Positions 1 through 7,007 of a stretch of 14,256 bases of DNA are shown piece after piece. Every line of letters begins with the position of its first letter. Position 1 is the first letter of the stretch. Location of the stretch: positions 1-14,256 of the forward strand of contig JAPLUA010000286.1 in NCBI GenBank assembly GCA_026397855.1, in the 5' to 3' direction. The DNA comes from Verrucomicrobiota bacterium (lineage in GTDB: Bacteria > Verrucomicrobiota > Verrucomicrobiia > Limisphaerales > UBA8199). The position numbers and the translations under genes are program-made. The notes beneath the pieces are model-generated. The model had not been told where the DNA came from. It saw only the letters and a program-made list of their open reading frames with translations, and ran no database searches.

Positions 1-240
1 GAGAGCGTTACGCAGATAAGGGTTGGGTTTGACTGCCGCCGGCCACTTGCGTAGCCAGTTGGCTTGGTTGAATTCAGCGGCGCCGAAACCTTTGGGGCCG
101 CCAGCCGCGATTTCCGCGCATACCTCATGCGGCACCAGCACCTCGTCATACAGGGCCTGGAGCAGTTCCAGGCTGCCACAACCGGCGAGCAGCGCCAGCA
201 AAGGACTGGTATTGGTGACCAGACGGGAGGGGCTAGGCAT
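1..240 (-). CDS. PIN-domain (DUF3368-like) putative toxin, partial
   Basis: The first 80 residues of a gene that continues past the left edge. The N-terminus carries N-T-S-P-L-L-A-L at residues 10-17, then L-E-L-L at 24-27 and V-L-V-P-H-E-V-C-A-E-I at 34-44. This is the opening of DUF3368 proteins, a PIN-fold family. In that family the first metal-binding Asp of classical PIN nucleases is typically Asn, as it is here; Glu39 and Glu43 are the acidic residues in view. PIN proteins are RNases and often act as toxins. The ATG lies inside the last codons of the upstream UPF0175 gene (8-bp overlap, 233-240), which implies translational coupling. Function as a toxin is inferred from family and pairing. 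The catalytic C-terminal half is outside the window, so an intact active site cannot be confirmed. Confidence 0.8.
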   Translation of the reverse strand, partial: MPSPSRLVTNTSPLLALLAGCGSLELLQALYDEVLVPHEVCAEIAAGGPKGFGAAEFNQANWLRKWPAAVKPNPYLRNAL

Positions 241-481
241 GTTGCACGTCGGCACGCAGTTCGGCTTCGTCCAGATCAATCATCGGCACTCCGTAGCGGT
301 GGAGGGTCAGAAGGAATTCAACGCGGCTTACCCCCGCCAACCGCGCGGCCAGACCGGAGGAAAGCCGCTGCCGCTCGAATAGCTTCACGGCCATCGCCAT
401 GCGTGCCTCGGCCTCGAACTGCGGACGCGTCGTTTGCAGCAGGTCGGGCAGGCTGTCGGGATACTCAATTTGCAACTGCAT
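233..481 (-). CDS. UPF0175 family protein, putative antitoxin
   Basis: An 82-residue protein, the usual size for UPF0175. The diagnostic block is present: F-E-A-E-A-R-M-A-M-A-V-K-L-F-E at about residues 22-36, followed by R-L-S-S-G-L-A-A-R-L-A-G-V-S-R-V-E-F-L, which reads as a helix-turn-helix-like segment, then H-R-Y-G-V-P-M-I-D. UPF0175 genes commonly sit directly upstream of DUF3368 PIN genes and are regarded as antitoxins. The same arrangement occurs here, with an 8-bp overlap into the PIN gene. The HTH-like segment suggests it could bind its own promoter, but I see no clear operator. No Shine-Dalgarno precedes the ATG. Family assignment is strong; the antitoxin role is inferred. Confidence 0.85.
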   Translation of the reverse strand: MQLQIEYPDSLPDLLQTTRPQFEAEARMAMAVKLFERQRLSSGLAARLAGVSRVEFLLTLHRYGVPMIDLDEAELRADVQHA

Positions 482-584
482 GCCAACACTATCCTGCGGG
501 CCACCCCGCCCCGCAAGTGGAAAGGCGCGGCGTTTGAGGACCGGCCCCCCCCGCCGCCTTTCTGAAGCCTTCGCACTGGGCGCC

Positions 585-737
585 TCACTTTATCCTCGTA
601 ATTCGGTTTCCACAGCCGTTGGAGGATTCGACTATCTGCAGGGCGTCGCGGACCAGCTTCTCCAACGACGACGCGGCTTTGGCGTCCAGCGAATTCAACT
701 GCGCAACCAATTGCTGGCTGGCTCGTTCATGATCCGC
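585..737 (-). pseudogene. possible decayed small ORF, no start codon
   Basis: A 50-codon open stretch on the minus strand, bounded upstream by an in-frame TGA at 738-740 and ending in TGA at 585-587. Its composition looks coding: an amphipathic stretch L-V-A-Q-L-N-S-L-D-A-K-A-A-S-S-L-E-K-L at about residues 10-28, then V-R-D-A-L-Q-I-V-E. It has no ATG; the only candidate starts are internal TTG codons. In another frame just upstream, ATG-GCA-GGC starts a 9-residue peptide that stops at the same place. This would fit a small gene broken by a frameshift, but it could equally be chance. I do not recognise the family. Confidence 0.25.
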
Positions 738-774
738 TCAAGAGTTGGCCTGCCATGCCGAAACTGTAAAGAAA

Positions 775-953
775 TTGTAACTGCTCAGGTGTTGCGAAAT
801 CGCCGCATAGCAGGAGCGCTGGCATTCTGCCGGCTTAGGGCGTAGGGACTGAACATGGCCGGGCTGCTGGGCGATAGGGCTGGAATGGCGCGGAGTTTCT
901 GGTCGTGTGGTGTAAGCCGGCAGAATGCCGGCGCTCCATCTGAACAGTTACAA
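775..953. repeat. REP-like inverted pair (REPIN-type), family 1
   Basis: Two 25-nt arms, 813-837 and 913-937, are inverted copies of each other with one mismatch. Each arm is itself a small hairpin: in the right arm GCCGGCA-GAA-TGCCGGC (917-933), a 7-bp stem with a 3-nt loop. The left arm has the same hairpin with one changed base. Outside these, 775-787 and 941-953 form a second inverted pair of 13 nt with one mismatch. The pair of palindromic units in opposite orientation matches the layout of REPINs. It ends 5 bp from the ABC-F stop codon and could act as a transcript 3' end or terminator, although no T-run follows. Confidence 0.75.
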
Positions 954-958
954 GAGAT

Positions 959-2935
959 TTAGTCCAGCGCCGCCAACCTCGTGGCCTGTTCTTCCCACTT
1001 GGGATTCAGTTCCGCCAACCGATGCTGCACTTCCAGCAGTTCCCGGTTGATGGCCTGGGCGCGACCGGGCTTCTCATAGGTCTCCTGCTGCTCGAGCTCG
1101 GCGACGATCTCGGCCTGGCGGGCTTCGAGCGCCTGGATCTCCTTCTCGAGCAGGTGCACGACCTGCTGCTGGGCCTTGCGCTGGCGCGAGCGCGCCTGGC
1201 GCTGCTCGGCTTCCTGGCGTTTCTGGTCCTTCCGGGACTCGCCTGAAGCCAGGACCTGGGTGGGCGAGCGTGCTGCCGAGCTGCGGCTGTTTGTGCTCGA
1301 GGGGACGCTCGCCCTCCCTGTTGCAGTCAGGGCGGCGCGCTCGGAATGCGCCTTGGTTTTGTCCAGATAGTATTGGTAGCCGCCGGGGTAGTGGGTGAGC
1401 TGGCCGGCGTTGACGTGGACCACGTGGTTGGCCAGCGAGCGGATGAAATAGACGTCGTGGCTGATGAAGATGAGCGTGCCTTGAAACTGGTCGAGCGCGT
1501 AGGCCAGGGCGTCAATGCTCGACAGGTCGAGGTGCGTAGTGGGCTCGTCCATGAGCAGCAGGTTGGGCGGGTCGAGCAGCAGCTTCACCAGCGCCAGGCG
1601 GCTTTTCTCGCCGCCGCTCAGGACATCCACCTTCTTGAACACATCGTCGCCGCAGAAGAGGAAGCAGCCCAGCAGGGTGCGGACGAATTGCTCGGTGAGG
1701 CGCTGCGGGGTGTCAAAGGCCTCCTCCAGCACGGTGCGGTCCGGGTTCAGCATGTCCACGCGGTACTGGGAGTAGTAGCCGGCCTTGACGTTGTGGCCAA
1801 GGGTGCGCGTCCCGGCCTGGGGGGTCAGCACGTCCGCGAGGATCTTCAGCAGGGTGGACTTGCCCGCGCCGTTGGGCCCGACGAGCACCGTGCGCTGGCC
1901 GCGCTCGGCCTGGAAGCCAATGCCGCGATAGACGACGTTCTCGCCGTAGGCATGGTGGATGTCTTCGAGCTTGATGACCTTGATGCCGCTGCGCTGCGGC
2001 TGGGGAAAGCTGAAATCGAGCTTGCGGTCGTCCCCCTCGGGCGCTTCCACCTTGTCCATGCGCTCGATCTGCTTGAGCTTGCTCTGGGCCTGGGCGGCCT
2101 TGGTGTTCTTGGCGCGGAAGCGGTTGACGAACTCCATCATCCTCCCGATCTCGCGCTGCTGGTTCTTGTAAACGGCCAGGAGCTGCTGCTCGGCCGCCTC
2201 GCGCTGGAGGAGATACTCGTCGTAGCCGCCGCGGTAGCGGATCAGCTTGCTCTGGCGGATCTCGACGATGCTGCCGACGAGCTGGTTCAGGAACTCGCGG
2301 TCGTGGGAGATGACGAGGATCGCGCCGGGGTAGCCCTTGAGGTAACCCTGGAACCAGATCAACGCCTCCAGGTCGAGGTGGTTCGTGGGCTCGTCGAGCA
2401 GCAGCAGGTCGGGCTCCTGCGCAAGCAGGCGGCCCAAGTGCGCGCGCATGACCCAGCCGCCGCTCATCTGGCTGGCCGGCCGGTCGAAATCCTTCTCGCG
2501 GAAGCTCAGGCCGGCGAGGATCTGCTTGGCCTTGGCTTCCAGCCGATAGCCTCCCAGCTCGTTGAACCGGTCGTGGACGTCGTCGTGGATGTCCTCGTGG
2601 TGGAGGGCCTCGGTGGGATGATCGGCGTCCCAGGCTTTGAGGATGCGGCGCAGCTTCGTGTATTCCGGCGTGATGGCGGTGGCCAGCTCGATGACCGTTT
2701 CGTCCCCCACGGGCGCGCTTTCCTGCGGCAGGTAACCGATCGAGACGCCGCGTTCGCAGGTAGTTTCGCCCGTGTCAGCCGACTCCTCGCCCAGGAGAAT
2801 GGAGAACAGGGTGGTCTTCCCGGCGCCGTTCGGTCCAACCAGCCCGATGCGGTCCCCGCGGTTCACCTGCAGCGTCGCGTCGGCGAACAGGACCCGCTCG
2901 CCGTATGCTTTGCTGATGCCGGATAGAGTTAACAT
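959..2935 (-). CDS. ABC-F family ATPase (Uup/YheS-like), ribosome-associated
   Basis: A 658-residue soluble protein with two ATP-binding cassettes and no membrane segment, which defines the ABC-F class. Cassette 1 has Walker A G-P-N-G-A-G-K-T (34-41), signature M-S-G-G (157-160) and Walker B followed by D-E-P-T-N-H-L-D. Cassette 2 has G-P-N-G-A-G-K-S (about 353-360), signature L-S-G-G-E-K-S-R (about 439-446) and L-L-M-D-E-P-T-T-H-L-D. Between them lies the charged helical linker (about 231-305) that in this family reaches the P-site tRNA. After cassette 2 come a low-complexity Ser/Ala-rich spacer and a C-terminal coiled coil (about 575-658) as in Uup. ABC-F proteins act on the 70S ribosome in translation rescue or antibiotic protection; which one applies here cannot be read from sequence. 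I chose the ATG at 2935, which gives M-L-T-L-S-G-I-S-K; the frame also offers TTG at 2965. A REP-like repeat adjoins its 3' end. Confidence 0.93.
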   Translation of the reverse strand: MLTLSGISKAYGERVLFADATLQVNRGDRIGLVGPNGAGKTTLFSILLGEESADTGETTCERGVSIGYLPQESAPVGDETVIELATAITPEYTKLRRILKAWDADHPTEALHHEDIHDDVHDRFNELGGYRLEAKAKQILAGLSFREKDFDRPASQMSGGWVMRAHLGRLLAQEPDLLLLDEPTNHLDLEALIWFQGYLKGYPGAILVISHDREFLNQLVGSIVEIRQSKLIRYRGGYDEYLLQREAAEQQLLAVYKNQQREIGRMMEFVNRFRAKNTKAAQAQSKLKQIERMDKVEAPEGDDRKLDFSFPQPQRSGIKVIKLEDIHHAYGENVVYRGIGFQAERGQRTVLVGPNGAGKSTLLKILADVLTPQAGTRTLGHNVKAGYYSQYRVDMLNPDRTVLEEAFDTPQRLTEQFVRTLLGCFLFCGDDVFKKVDVLSGGEKSRLALVKLLLDPPNLLLMDEPTTHLDLSSIDALAYALDQFQGTLIFISHDVYFIRSLANHVVHVNAGQLTHYPGGYQYYLDKTKAHSERAALTATGRASVPSSTNSRSSAARSPTQVLASGESRKDQKRQEAEQRQARSRQRKAQQQVVHLLEKEIQALEARQAEIVAELEQQETYEKPGRAQAINRELLEVQHRLAELNPKWEEQATRLAALD

Positions 2936-2943
2936 GAAACGCC

Positions 2944-2970
2944 AGTCTAGCGTCAAAAGGCCCAAGTCAA
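2944..2970 (-). promoter_or_regulatory. candidate promoter for the ABC-F gene
   Basis: On the minus strand, TTGACT (2965-2970) and TAGACT (2944-2949) are spaced 15 bp apart. The -10 element ends 8 nt before the ATG at 2935, so the predicted transcript would start almost at the start codon. An 8-nt direct repeat (GTCAAAAG on the plus strand at 2952-2959 and 2966-2973) supplies a second TTGAC box. Spacing is short of optimal, so this is tentative. Confidence 0.3.
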
Positions 2971-3200
2971 AAGACTAAAACTGCCACGTCCCGCAGCTTG
3001 GCTATTCATGTTTGGGGTACGCGTACGAAGACCAGCAGGCTGGGCGGGTCGAAATCGCGAGCAGATCATTTGCATTCGATGTCCATCGGGGTCTGACCTC
3101 GGGGCAGCCAGATGAAACCAACCTCGTGGATCTGCCTTGCCTAATGGATTTTGCGCCGTTGCAGAGGAGTGTGGACTCCCCCAGTCTTCAAGCTGGCGGG

Positions 3201-4907
3201 TCAGTTGCTGCGGGTAAACCGGGGGCAGGACGCCTCTGGAGTGGTCCGCCCATAGACTTGCCCGGCCAGGGCGCGGAAGTTCCAGCGCAGCCGCCAGCTC
3301 GCGTGCGCCAGGAAGAAGCCGCACACCAGCAAATGCATCCCGATCAAGGCCGCAAAGCTGTTGCCTTCCGTAAGGCGGACGGGAAAATTCCAGTAGCGCC
3401 ACGTTGTTTGCAAAACCAGCATAACCGCGGCCCAGGCCAGCCAGGGCAGGAGTGCGGCTTTCCAAATTACCATCAAGGTGGCGCGGACGGAGCTGGCTTC
3501 CACCAGCCCCTGGTAAAGGCCAATCCGCGCCAGGCTGTAGGTCTGCACGGGAGAAATCACCAGGACGCACAGGCCAAAGTGGAGCATGGACTGCGACGGC
3601 AACCCCCGCCGCGCCGACGTATCGGCTGCGAAGCAGGCCAGGGCAAAGAACACGTCGAGCAGCAGCAGCGCCAGCACGGATCGCCCAAACCAGCGCTGCA
3701 AGGTCAACATGCATCCCTGCACAATCCGGGCGGGGGTGACCGGCGTGCAGAGCAGAAGCTCCAGGGTGCCGGATTCCTTGTCGTCCGCCAGCCGGCGGGG
3801 CGCCTGGATCGCAATCCACAGGCACAGCATGTAGTGGGTGTAGATGGGCCACAGCACGACCCAGGCAGGGTCGGGCCATTTGTCGGGAGCCAGCAGATGC
3901 GTTATGGCCCCCAGGATGGCGGCAATGAGCAGGATTCCCCAGAGCAGGCGCGGCTGCAGCCGGTCACGGCCATCCAGCCAGTTCACGGGGTCGTTATCCA
4001 GCAGGGATTTCCGCCAGGCCAGGCGCGAGGCGCCGTCGCCCTTGCGCCAGCGATTGATGCGCTCATGCCAACAGCGGCGCCGGGCCGAGACGGGAAGATT
4101 GTGCCAGGAATTCCTGGTGTGCCATGTCGCAATGGCCAGGCATATCCAGCCCAGCGCGTGCGTGCATCCCATGTTGAGCCAGTAATCCCATTCCGGCGCG
4201 GAGAAAGATCCCCCGATCCATGACTGCATGGCATAGGCCGGGCACAGCAGGTAGAACCAGGGCGCAGCCGGGCTGTCCATTTGAATCCCCAGCACCACAT
4301 CCCCCAGGAACATCAGCCCCAGGGTAAGAAGGAGCAGTGTTCCCAGCGTCACCGCCAGGGCGGAGCGGCCGCTGGCGAAAAATGCCGAAGCACAGGCACC
4401 CACGGCGAGCGAGAAGAACATGATGTTCACCAGCGTGAGCGGGACGAAGGCGAACTCCGACAGGCTGACCCCGCCCATAAGGATTGGGATCGCGACCACC
4501 GGCAGGGTGGCTGTCAGATCGAGCGCGATGTTGAGCGAGGCGGCGACCAGCTTGCCCAGGACCACGTCGTAACTGCGCAGGTCCGTGAGGAACAGCAGGC
4601 CCAGGGTTCCCTCCCGGCGCTCGCGGCTTAGGCAGTCGGCAGTGGTTAGCGGGCCGGCCAGCAGGGCGTAAATCGTCCCCACCACGCTCAGGGCGCTGAA
4701 GACATCGTGTCCAATGATGCTGAAACTGCACCATTGGCTAATCGCCAGCAGGATGAAACTGAAGAGCGCCAGGGCCACTGCCGTGGTGAGCATGCGCCGC
4801 CACCACGTCCGGGGCTGGCGGGCGGCGACTCGCAACTCACGTTCAACGATGGGCAGGAATTGCACGGCTGTCCATTTAACTGCAAAGAGCCCCAAAAGCC
4901 CAGACAT
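3201..4907 (-). CDS. ABC-2 type transporter permease, two-half fusion
   Basis: About 568 residues of alternating hydrophobic segments, an inner-membrane permease of the ABC-2 class. It is two homologous halves in one chain. Half 1 opens F-L-P-I-V-E-R-E-L-R-V-A-A-R and carries R-E-G-T-L-G at about 98-103 before V-L-G-K. Half 2 follows the loop P-V-N-W-L-D-G-R-D-R-L and carries E-S-G-T-L-E at about 368-373 before I-V-Q-G. The E-x-G-T-L motif is the conserved cytoplasmic element of ABC-2 permeases. The substrate is unknown. No cognate ATPase gene lies next to it: downstream is an intergenic gap and then a soluble ABC-F protein, upstream a divergent gene. The start is uncertain. ATG at 4907 is used; GTG at 4928 adds 7 residues, and GTG at 4865 would give an N-terminus beginning directly at Q-F-L-P-I-V-E-R-E-L, as in many relatives. 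None has a Shine-Dalgarno. Confidence 0.88.
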   Translation of the reverse strand: MSGLLGLFAVKWTAVQFLPIVERELRVAARQPRTWWRRMLTTAVALALFSFILLAISQWCSFSIIGHDVFSALSVVGTIYALLAGPLTTADCLSRERREGTLGLLFLTDLRSYDVVLGKLVAASLNIALDLTATLPVVAIPILMGGVSLSEFAFVPLTLVNIMFFSLAVGACASAFFASGRSALAVTLGTLLLLTLGLMFLGDVVLGIQMDSPAAPWFYLLCPAYAMQSWIGGSFSAPEWDYWLNMGCTHALGWICLAIATWHTRNSWHNLPVSARRRCWHERINRWRKGDGASRLAWRKSLLDNDPVNWLDGRDRLQPRLLWGILLIAAILGAITHLLAPDKWPDPAWVVLWPIYTHYMLCLWIAIQAPRRLADDKESGTLELLLCTPVTPARIVQGCMLTLQRWFGRSVLALLLLDVFFALACFAADTSARRGLPSQSMLHFGLCVLVISPVQTYSLARIGLYQGLVEASSVRATLMVIWKAALLPWLAWAAVMLVLQTTWRYWNFPVRLTEGNSFAALIGMHLLVCGFFLAHASWRLRWNFRALAGQVYGRTTPEASCPRFTRSN

Positions 4908-5083
4908 TGGAAACCGGCAGGTCCCCACGGACAGGCATGATCGCTTACCGTGTTGCTATCGTTCATGGATGCCTTTCTTTCACCGCAGGCGCTTGAGCCG
5001 CAAAGGAGCTCTGAGCCATTTCAAAACCTCTATTCGGGCACCCGCGCATGAATACCCGCCTCGGGATTTCCGTCTGCACCCGG

Positions 5084-5959
5084 ATGGATTCGCAGAACAT
5101 TTCCCGGCGCCGGATGCTCTCTTGCCTCGGCTTGACCGCCGCTTCTGGAACGCTCGCCGGCGCGCTCCCGGCGTCTGCCGCCGAAGCCGAGAAGGGAGGG
5201 CCTTCGCCGATGGCTCTCAACGTGCGGGACTTCGGCGCGGTGGGCGACGGCATCAAGGACAACACCGCGGCGTTCGTTGCGGCGATGCGCGCCGCCGCGG
5301 ACACCGGCAACTATTGCGTCTTCGTTCCACGGGGCCGTTACCTGATCAAAGGCAACCTGGAGGTGCCGGCCAACGTTATGCTTCAAGGGGTGTTCGACGC
5401 CCCGTCGGGGCGGAACCCGCATGACGGCAGTGTCTTGCTCGCAGTTGAAGGCGCGGGCGACGCCAAAGGCAAGCCGTTCATCACGCTGCGTCAGAGCTGC
5501 ACGCTGCGCGGCTTAACCATCTTCTATCCCGAGCAGAAGCTGAAGAACCCACCGGTGGCTTATCCGTGGACGATTCGCGGGCACGGAGACAATATTTCGC
5601 TCATCGAAGTCGCGAAGAGCAACACCGGCCCGGTGAAGTTCACCGCCTGTGGCTTCTGGGGCGTTCCCACGACCGACCATCATGCGGTGCTGGAAGGCAC
5701 CGGCCACACCACCTTCAATGGCTGCCATTTCAATGGCTGGGGACAACGCGACAAATCGGCCCCCGCCATCCTCGCCCGCAGCGGCGGGCTGACCGTGACC
5801 GGCTGCGATTTCATGGATTTGGGCAAGGCCCAGATCACGCTGGAACCGGAGGTCGAGGCGGCATTGATCTACGGCAACCGTCTGCGGGAGAAGCAGCTCA
5901 TCACCAACCGCGCGGGCAGTTGCGCCCAGATCGGGATGAACGTAGTCTCCCGGAAATAG
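5084..5959 (+). CDS. Tat-exported pectate-lyase-superfamily (beta-helix) protein
   Basis: A 291-residue secreted protein. The N-terminus I-S-R-R-R-M-L-S-C-L-G followed by a hydrophobic Ala/Leu-rich stretch and A-S-A-A-E-A is a twin-arginine signal. The mature part starts N-V-R-D-F-G-A-V-G-D-G-I-K-D-N-T-A-A-F, the hallmark first coil of the Pectate_lyase_3 / right-handed beta-helix fold. It continues with F-V-P-R-G-R-Y-L-I-K-G and several C-x-F-x-G/D coil motifs such as F-N-G-C-H-F-N-G-W and V-T-G-C-D-F-M-D. The fold is found in polysaccharide lyases, GH28/GH55 hydrolases and non-catalytic adhesins; I cannot name a substrate or a catalytic set, and it is short for the family. ATG at 5084 places the twin Arg 7 residues in, typical for Tat; ATG at 5048 would add 12 residues. 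It lies 8 nt upstream of the SDR gene and probably shares its transcript. Confidence 0.85.
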   Translation: MDSQNISRRRMLSCLGLTAASGTLAGALPASAAEAEKGGPSPMALNVRDFGAVGDGIKDNTAAFVAAMRAAADTGNYCVFVPRGRYLIKGNLEVPANVMLQGVFDAPSGRNPHDGSVLLAVEGAGDAKGKPFITLRQSCTLRGLTIFYPEQKLKNPPVAYPWTIRGHGDNISLIEVAKSNTGPVKFTACGFWGVPTTDHHAVLEGTGHTTFNGCHFNGWGQRDKSAPAILARSGGLTVTGCDFMDLGKAQITLEPEVEAALIYGNRLREKQLITNRAGSCAQIGMNVVSRK

Positions 5960-5967
5960 GCACTCCC

Positions 5968-6975
5968 ATGAGAATCCTGTTTATCGGCGGCACGGGCAAC
6001 ATCTCGGCCGAATGCGCGGCGCTACTCCACCAGCGCGGGCACGAAATCCTCATCCTGAGCCGCGGCCGGAGCGCCGTGCCGGACGGCTGCCGCGCCCTGG
6101 TGGCGGATCGGAACGATCCGGCGGCGATGCGTTCGGCCCTCACCGGCGTGCAGCCGGAGGCGGTGCTCAATTTCCTGGGGTATGATCTGCCCGAGGTGAA
6201 GGCGGATTACGAGCTGTTCCGAGGCGTGGTGCGGCAGTATATCTTCATCAGCTCAACCGTGATTTATGCGAAGCCGCCCCGGCAACTGCCGCTGACCGAG
6301 GACGCGCCGACCGGCAATCCGTGGTGGGATTACGCGCAGAAGAAGCTGGCCTGCGAGCAGTGGCTGCAAGAGCGACGCGCGGAGACGGGCTTCCCGGTGA
6401 CGATCGTGCGTCCCTCTCACACCTACTCGAAGCGCTGGATTCCCAACCCGGTCTCGAGCGGGAGCTATACGTTTGCGGCGCGGCTGGAGCAGGGCAAGCC
6501 GGTGTTTGTGCACGACGCCGGCGAAAGTCCGTGGACTCTGACCGCCGCGAGCGATTTCGCCGCGGGGTTGGCAGGACTGGTGGGCAAGCCCGAAGCCGTC
6601 GGCGAGGCCTTTCACATCACGAGCGACGAAGTGCTGACCTGGAACCAGATCTACGCGGAGATCGCGGCGGCGCTCGGCGCGCCATCCCCGCAGATCGTGA
6701 ATGTCCCCACGGACTTCATCTGCCAGGTGGCGCCGCAGTTGACCGGCACGCTTAAGGGCGACAAGGCTCACCCGGGGGTGTTCGACAACTCGAAGATCAA
6801 GCGCTTCGTGCCCGGGTTCCAGTGCCGCGTGCCGTTCCGGGTTGGCGTTCGCGAATCGGTGCGCTGGCTGCGGGAGCATCCGGACCAGCAGAACCGGAAG
6901 CCGGAGCTTGATGGGCTGATTGAGGGGGTGGTTGGCGCGTGGTTAAAATCCGAAATCCGAAGAGCTGGTGGATAG
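5968..6975 (+). CDS. extended SDR / NAD-dependent epimerase-dehydratase family protein
   Basis: A 335-residue Rossmann-fold protein. M-R-I-L-F-I-G-G-T-G-N-I-S at the N-terminus is the dinucleotide-binding beta-alpha-beta, with the third Gly replaced by Ser. S-S-T-V-I-Y at 85-90 and Y112-A-Q-K-K116 give the SDR catalytic Ser/Thr and YxxxK. I-V-R-P-S-H-T-Y-S follows, as in extended SDRs. The substrate is unknown; the C-terminal half (W-T-L-T-A-A-S-D-F-A, then F-H-I-T-S-D-E-V-L-T-W) matches nucleotide-sugar-epimerase-like and CSP41-like relatives. The reading frame is open further upstream into the preceding gene, but ATG at 5968 exactly begins the Rossmann strand, so the extension is rejected. 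It starts 8 nt after the beta-helix gene's stop, suggesting an operon. The last residues are encoded by a short AAATCCG direct repeat, so the C-terminal tail may be recent intergenic sequence. Confidence 0.88.
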   Translation: MRILFIGGTGNISAECAALLHQRGHEILILSRGRSAVPDGCRALVADRNDPAAMRSALTGVQPEAVLNFLGYDLPEVKADYELFRGVVRQYIFISSTVIYAKPPRQLPLTEDAPTGNPWWDYAQKKLACEQWLQERRAETGFPVTIVRPSHTYSKRWIPNPVSSGSYTFAARLEQGKPVFVHDAGESPWTLTAASDFAAGLAGLVGKPEAVGEAFHITSDEVLTWNQIYAEIAAALGAPSPQIVNVPTDFICQVAPQLTGTLKGDKAHPGVFDNSKIKRFVPGFQCRVPFRVGVRESVRWLREHPDQQNRKPELDGLIEGVVGAWLKSEIRRAGG

Positions 6976-7007
6976 GGCCCGGGCTTGGGGATTTTGAACC
7001 CTCAAAT

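Larger units (their letters stand above)
482..958. other. gene-poor intergenic region
   Basis: About 480 bp between the UPF0175 start and the ABC-F stop with no confident gene. It holds an uninterrupted run of eight C residues at 545-552, the possible decayed ORF at 585-737, and a nested inverted repeat from 775 to 953. I see no tRNA-like or riboswitch-like fold by eye. Confidence 0.6.

Noticed and set aside
1346..2926. Long plus-strand open frame (526 codons) opposite the ABC-F gene
   Set aside because: It is Leu/Val/Asp/Glu-rich in the way antisense frames of GC-rich genes are, has no recognisable domain, and the minus-strand frame carries full ABC-F motifs.
3018..3027. Perfect 10-bp palindrome GTACGCGTAC
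   Set aside because: Isolated and short, with no partner site or nearby regulator; expected by chance at this length in several kb.
2953..3879. Minus-strand open frame (308 codons) spanning the permease 3' part and the following intergenic gap
   Set aside because: It overlaps the permease out of frame and has Arg/Pro/Ala-rich shadow composition. The 2936-3200 gap itself shows several short frames with stops but no convincing gene.
3012..4223. Plus-strand open frame (403 codons) opposite the permease
   Set aside because: Gly/Gln/Pro-rich shadow composition with no motif, while the minus strand encodes a clear two-half ABC-2 permease.
5566..5967. N-terminal extension of the SDR frame into the beta-helix gene
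   Set aside because: The translated extension is Arg/His/Pro-rich shadow, and the Rossmann motif begins exactly at the ATG at 5968.
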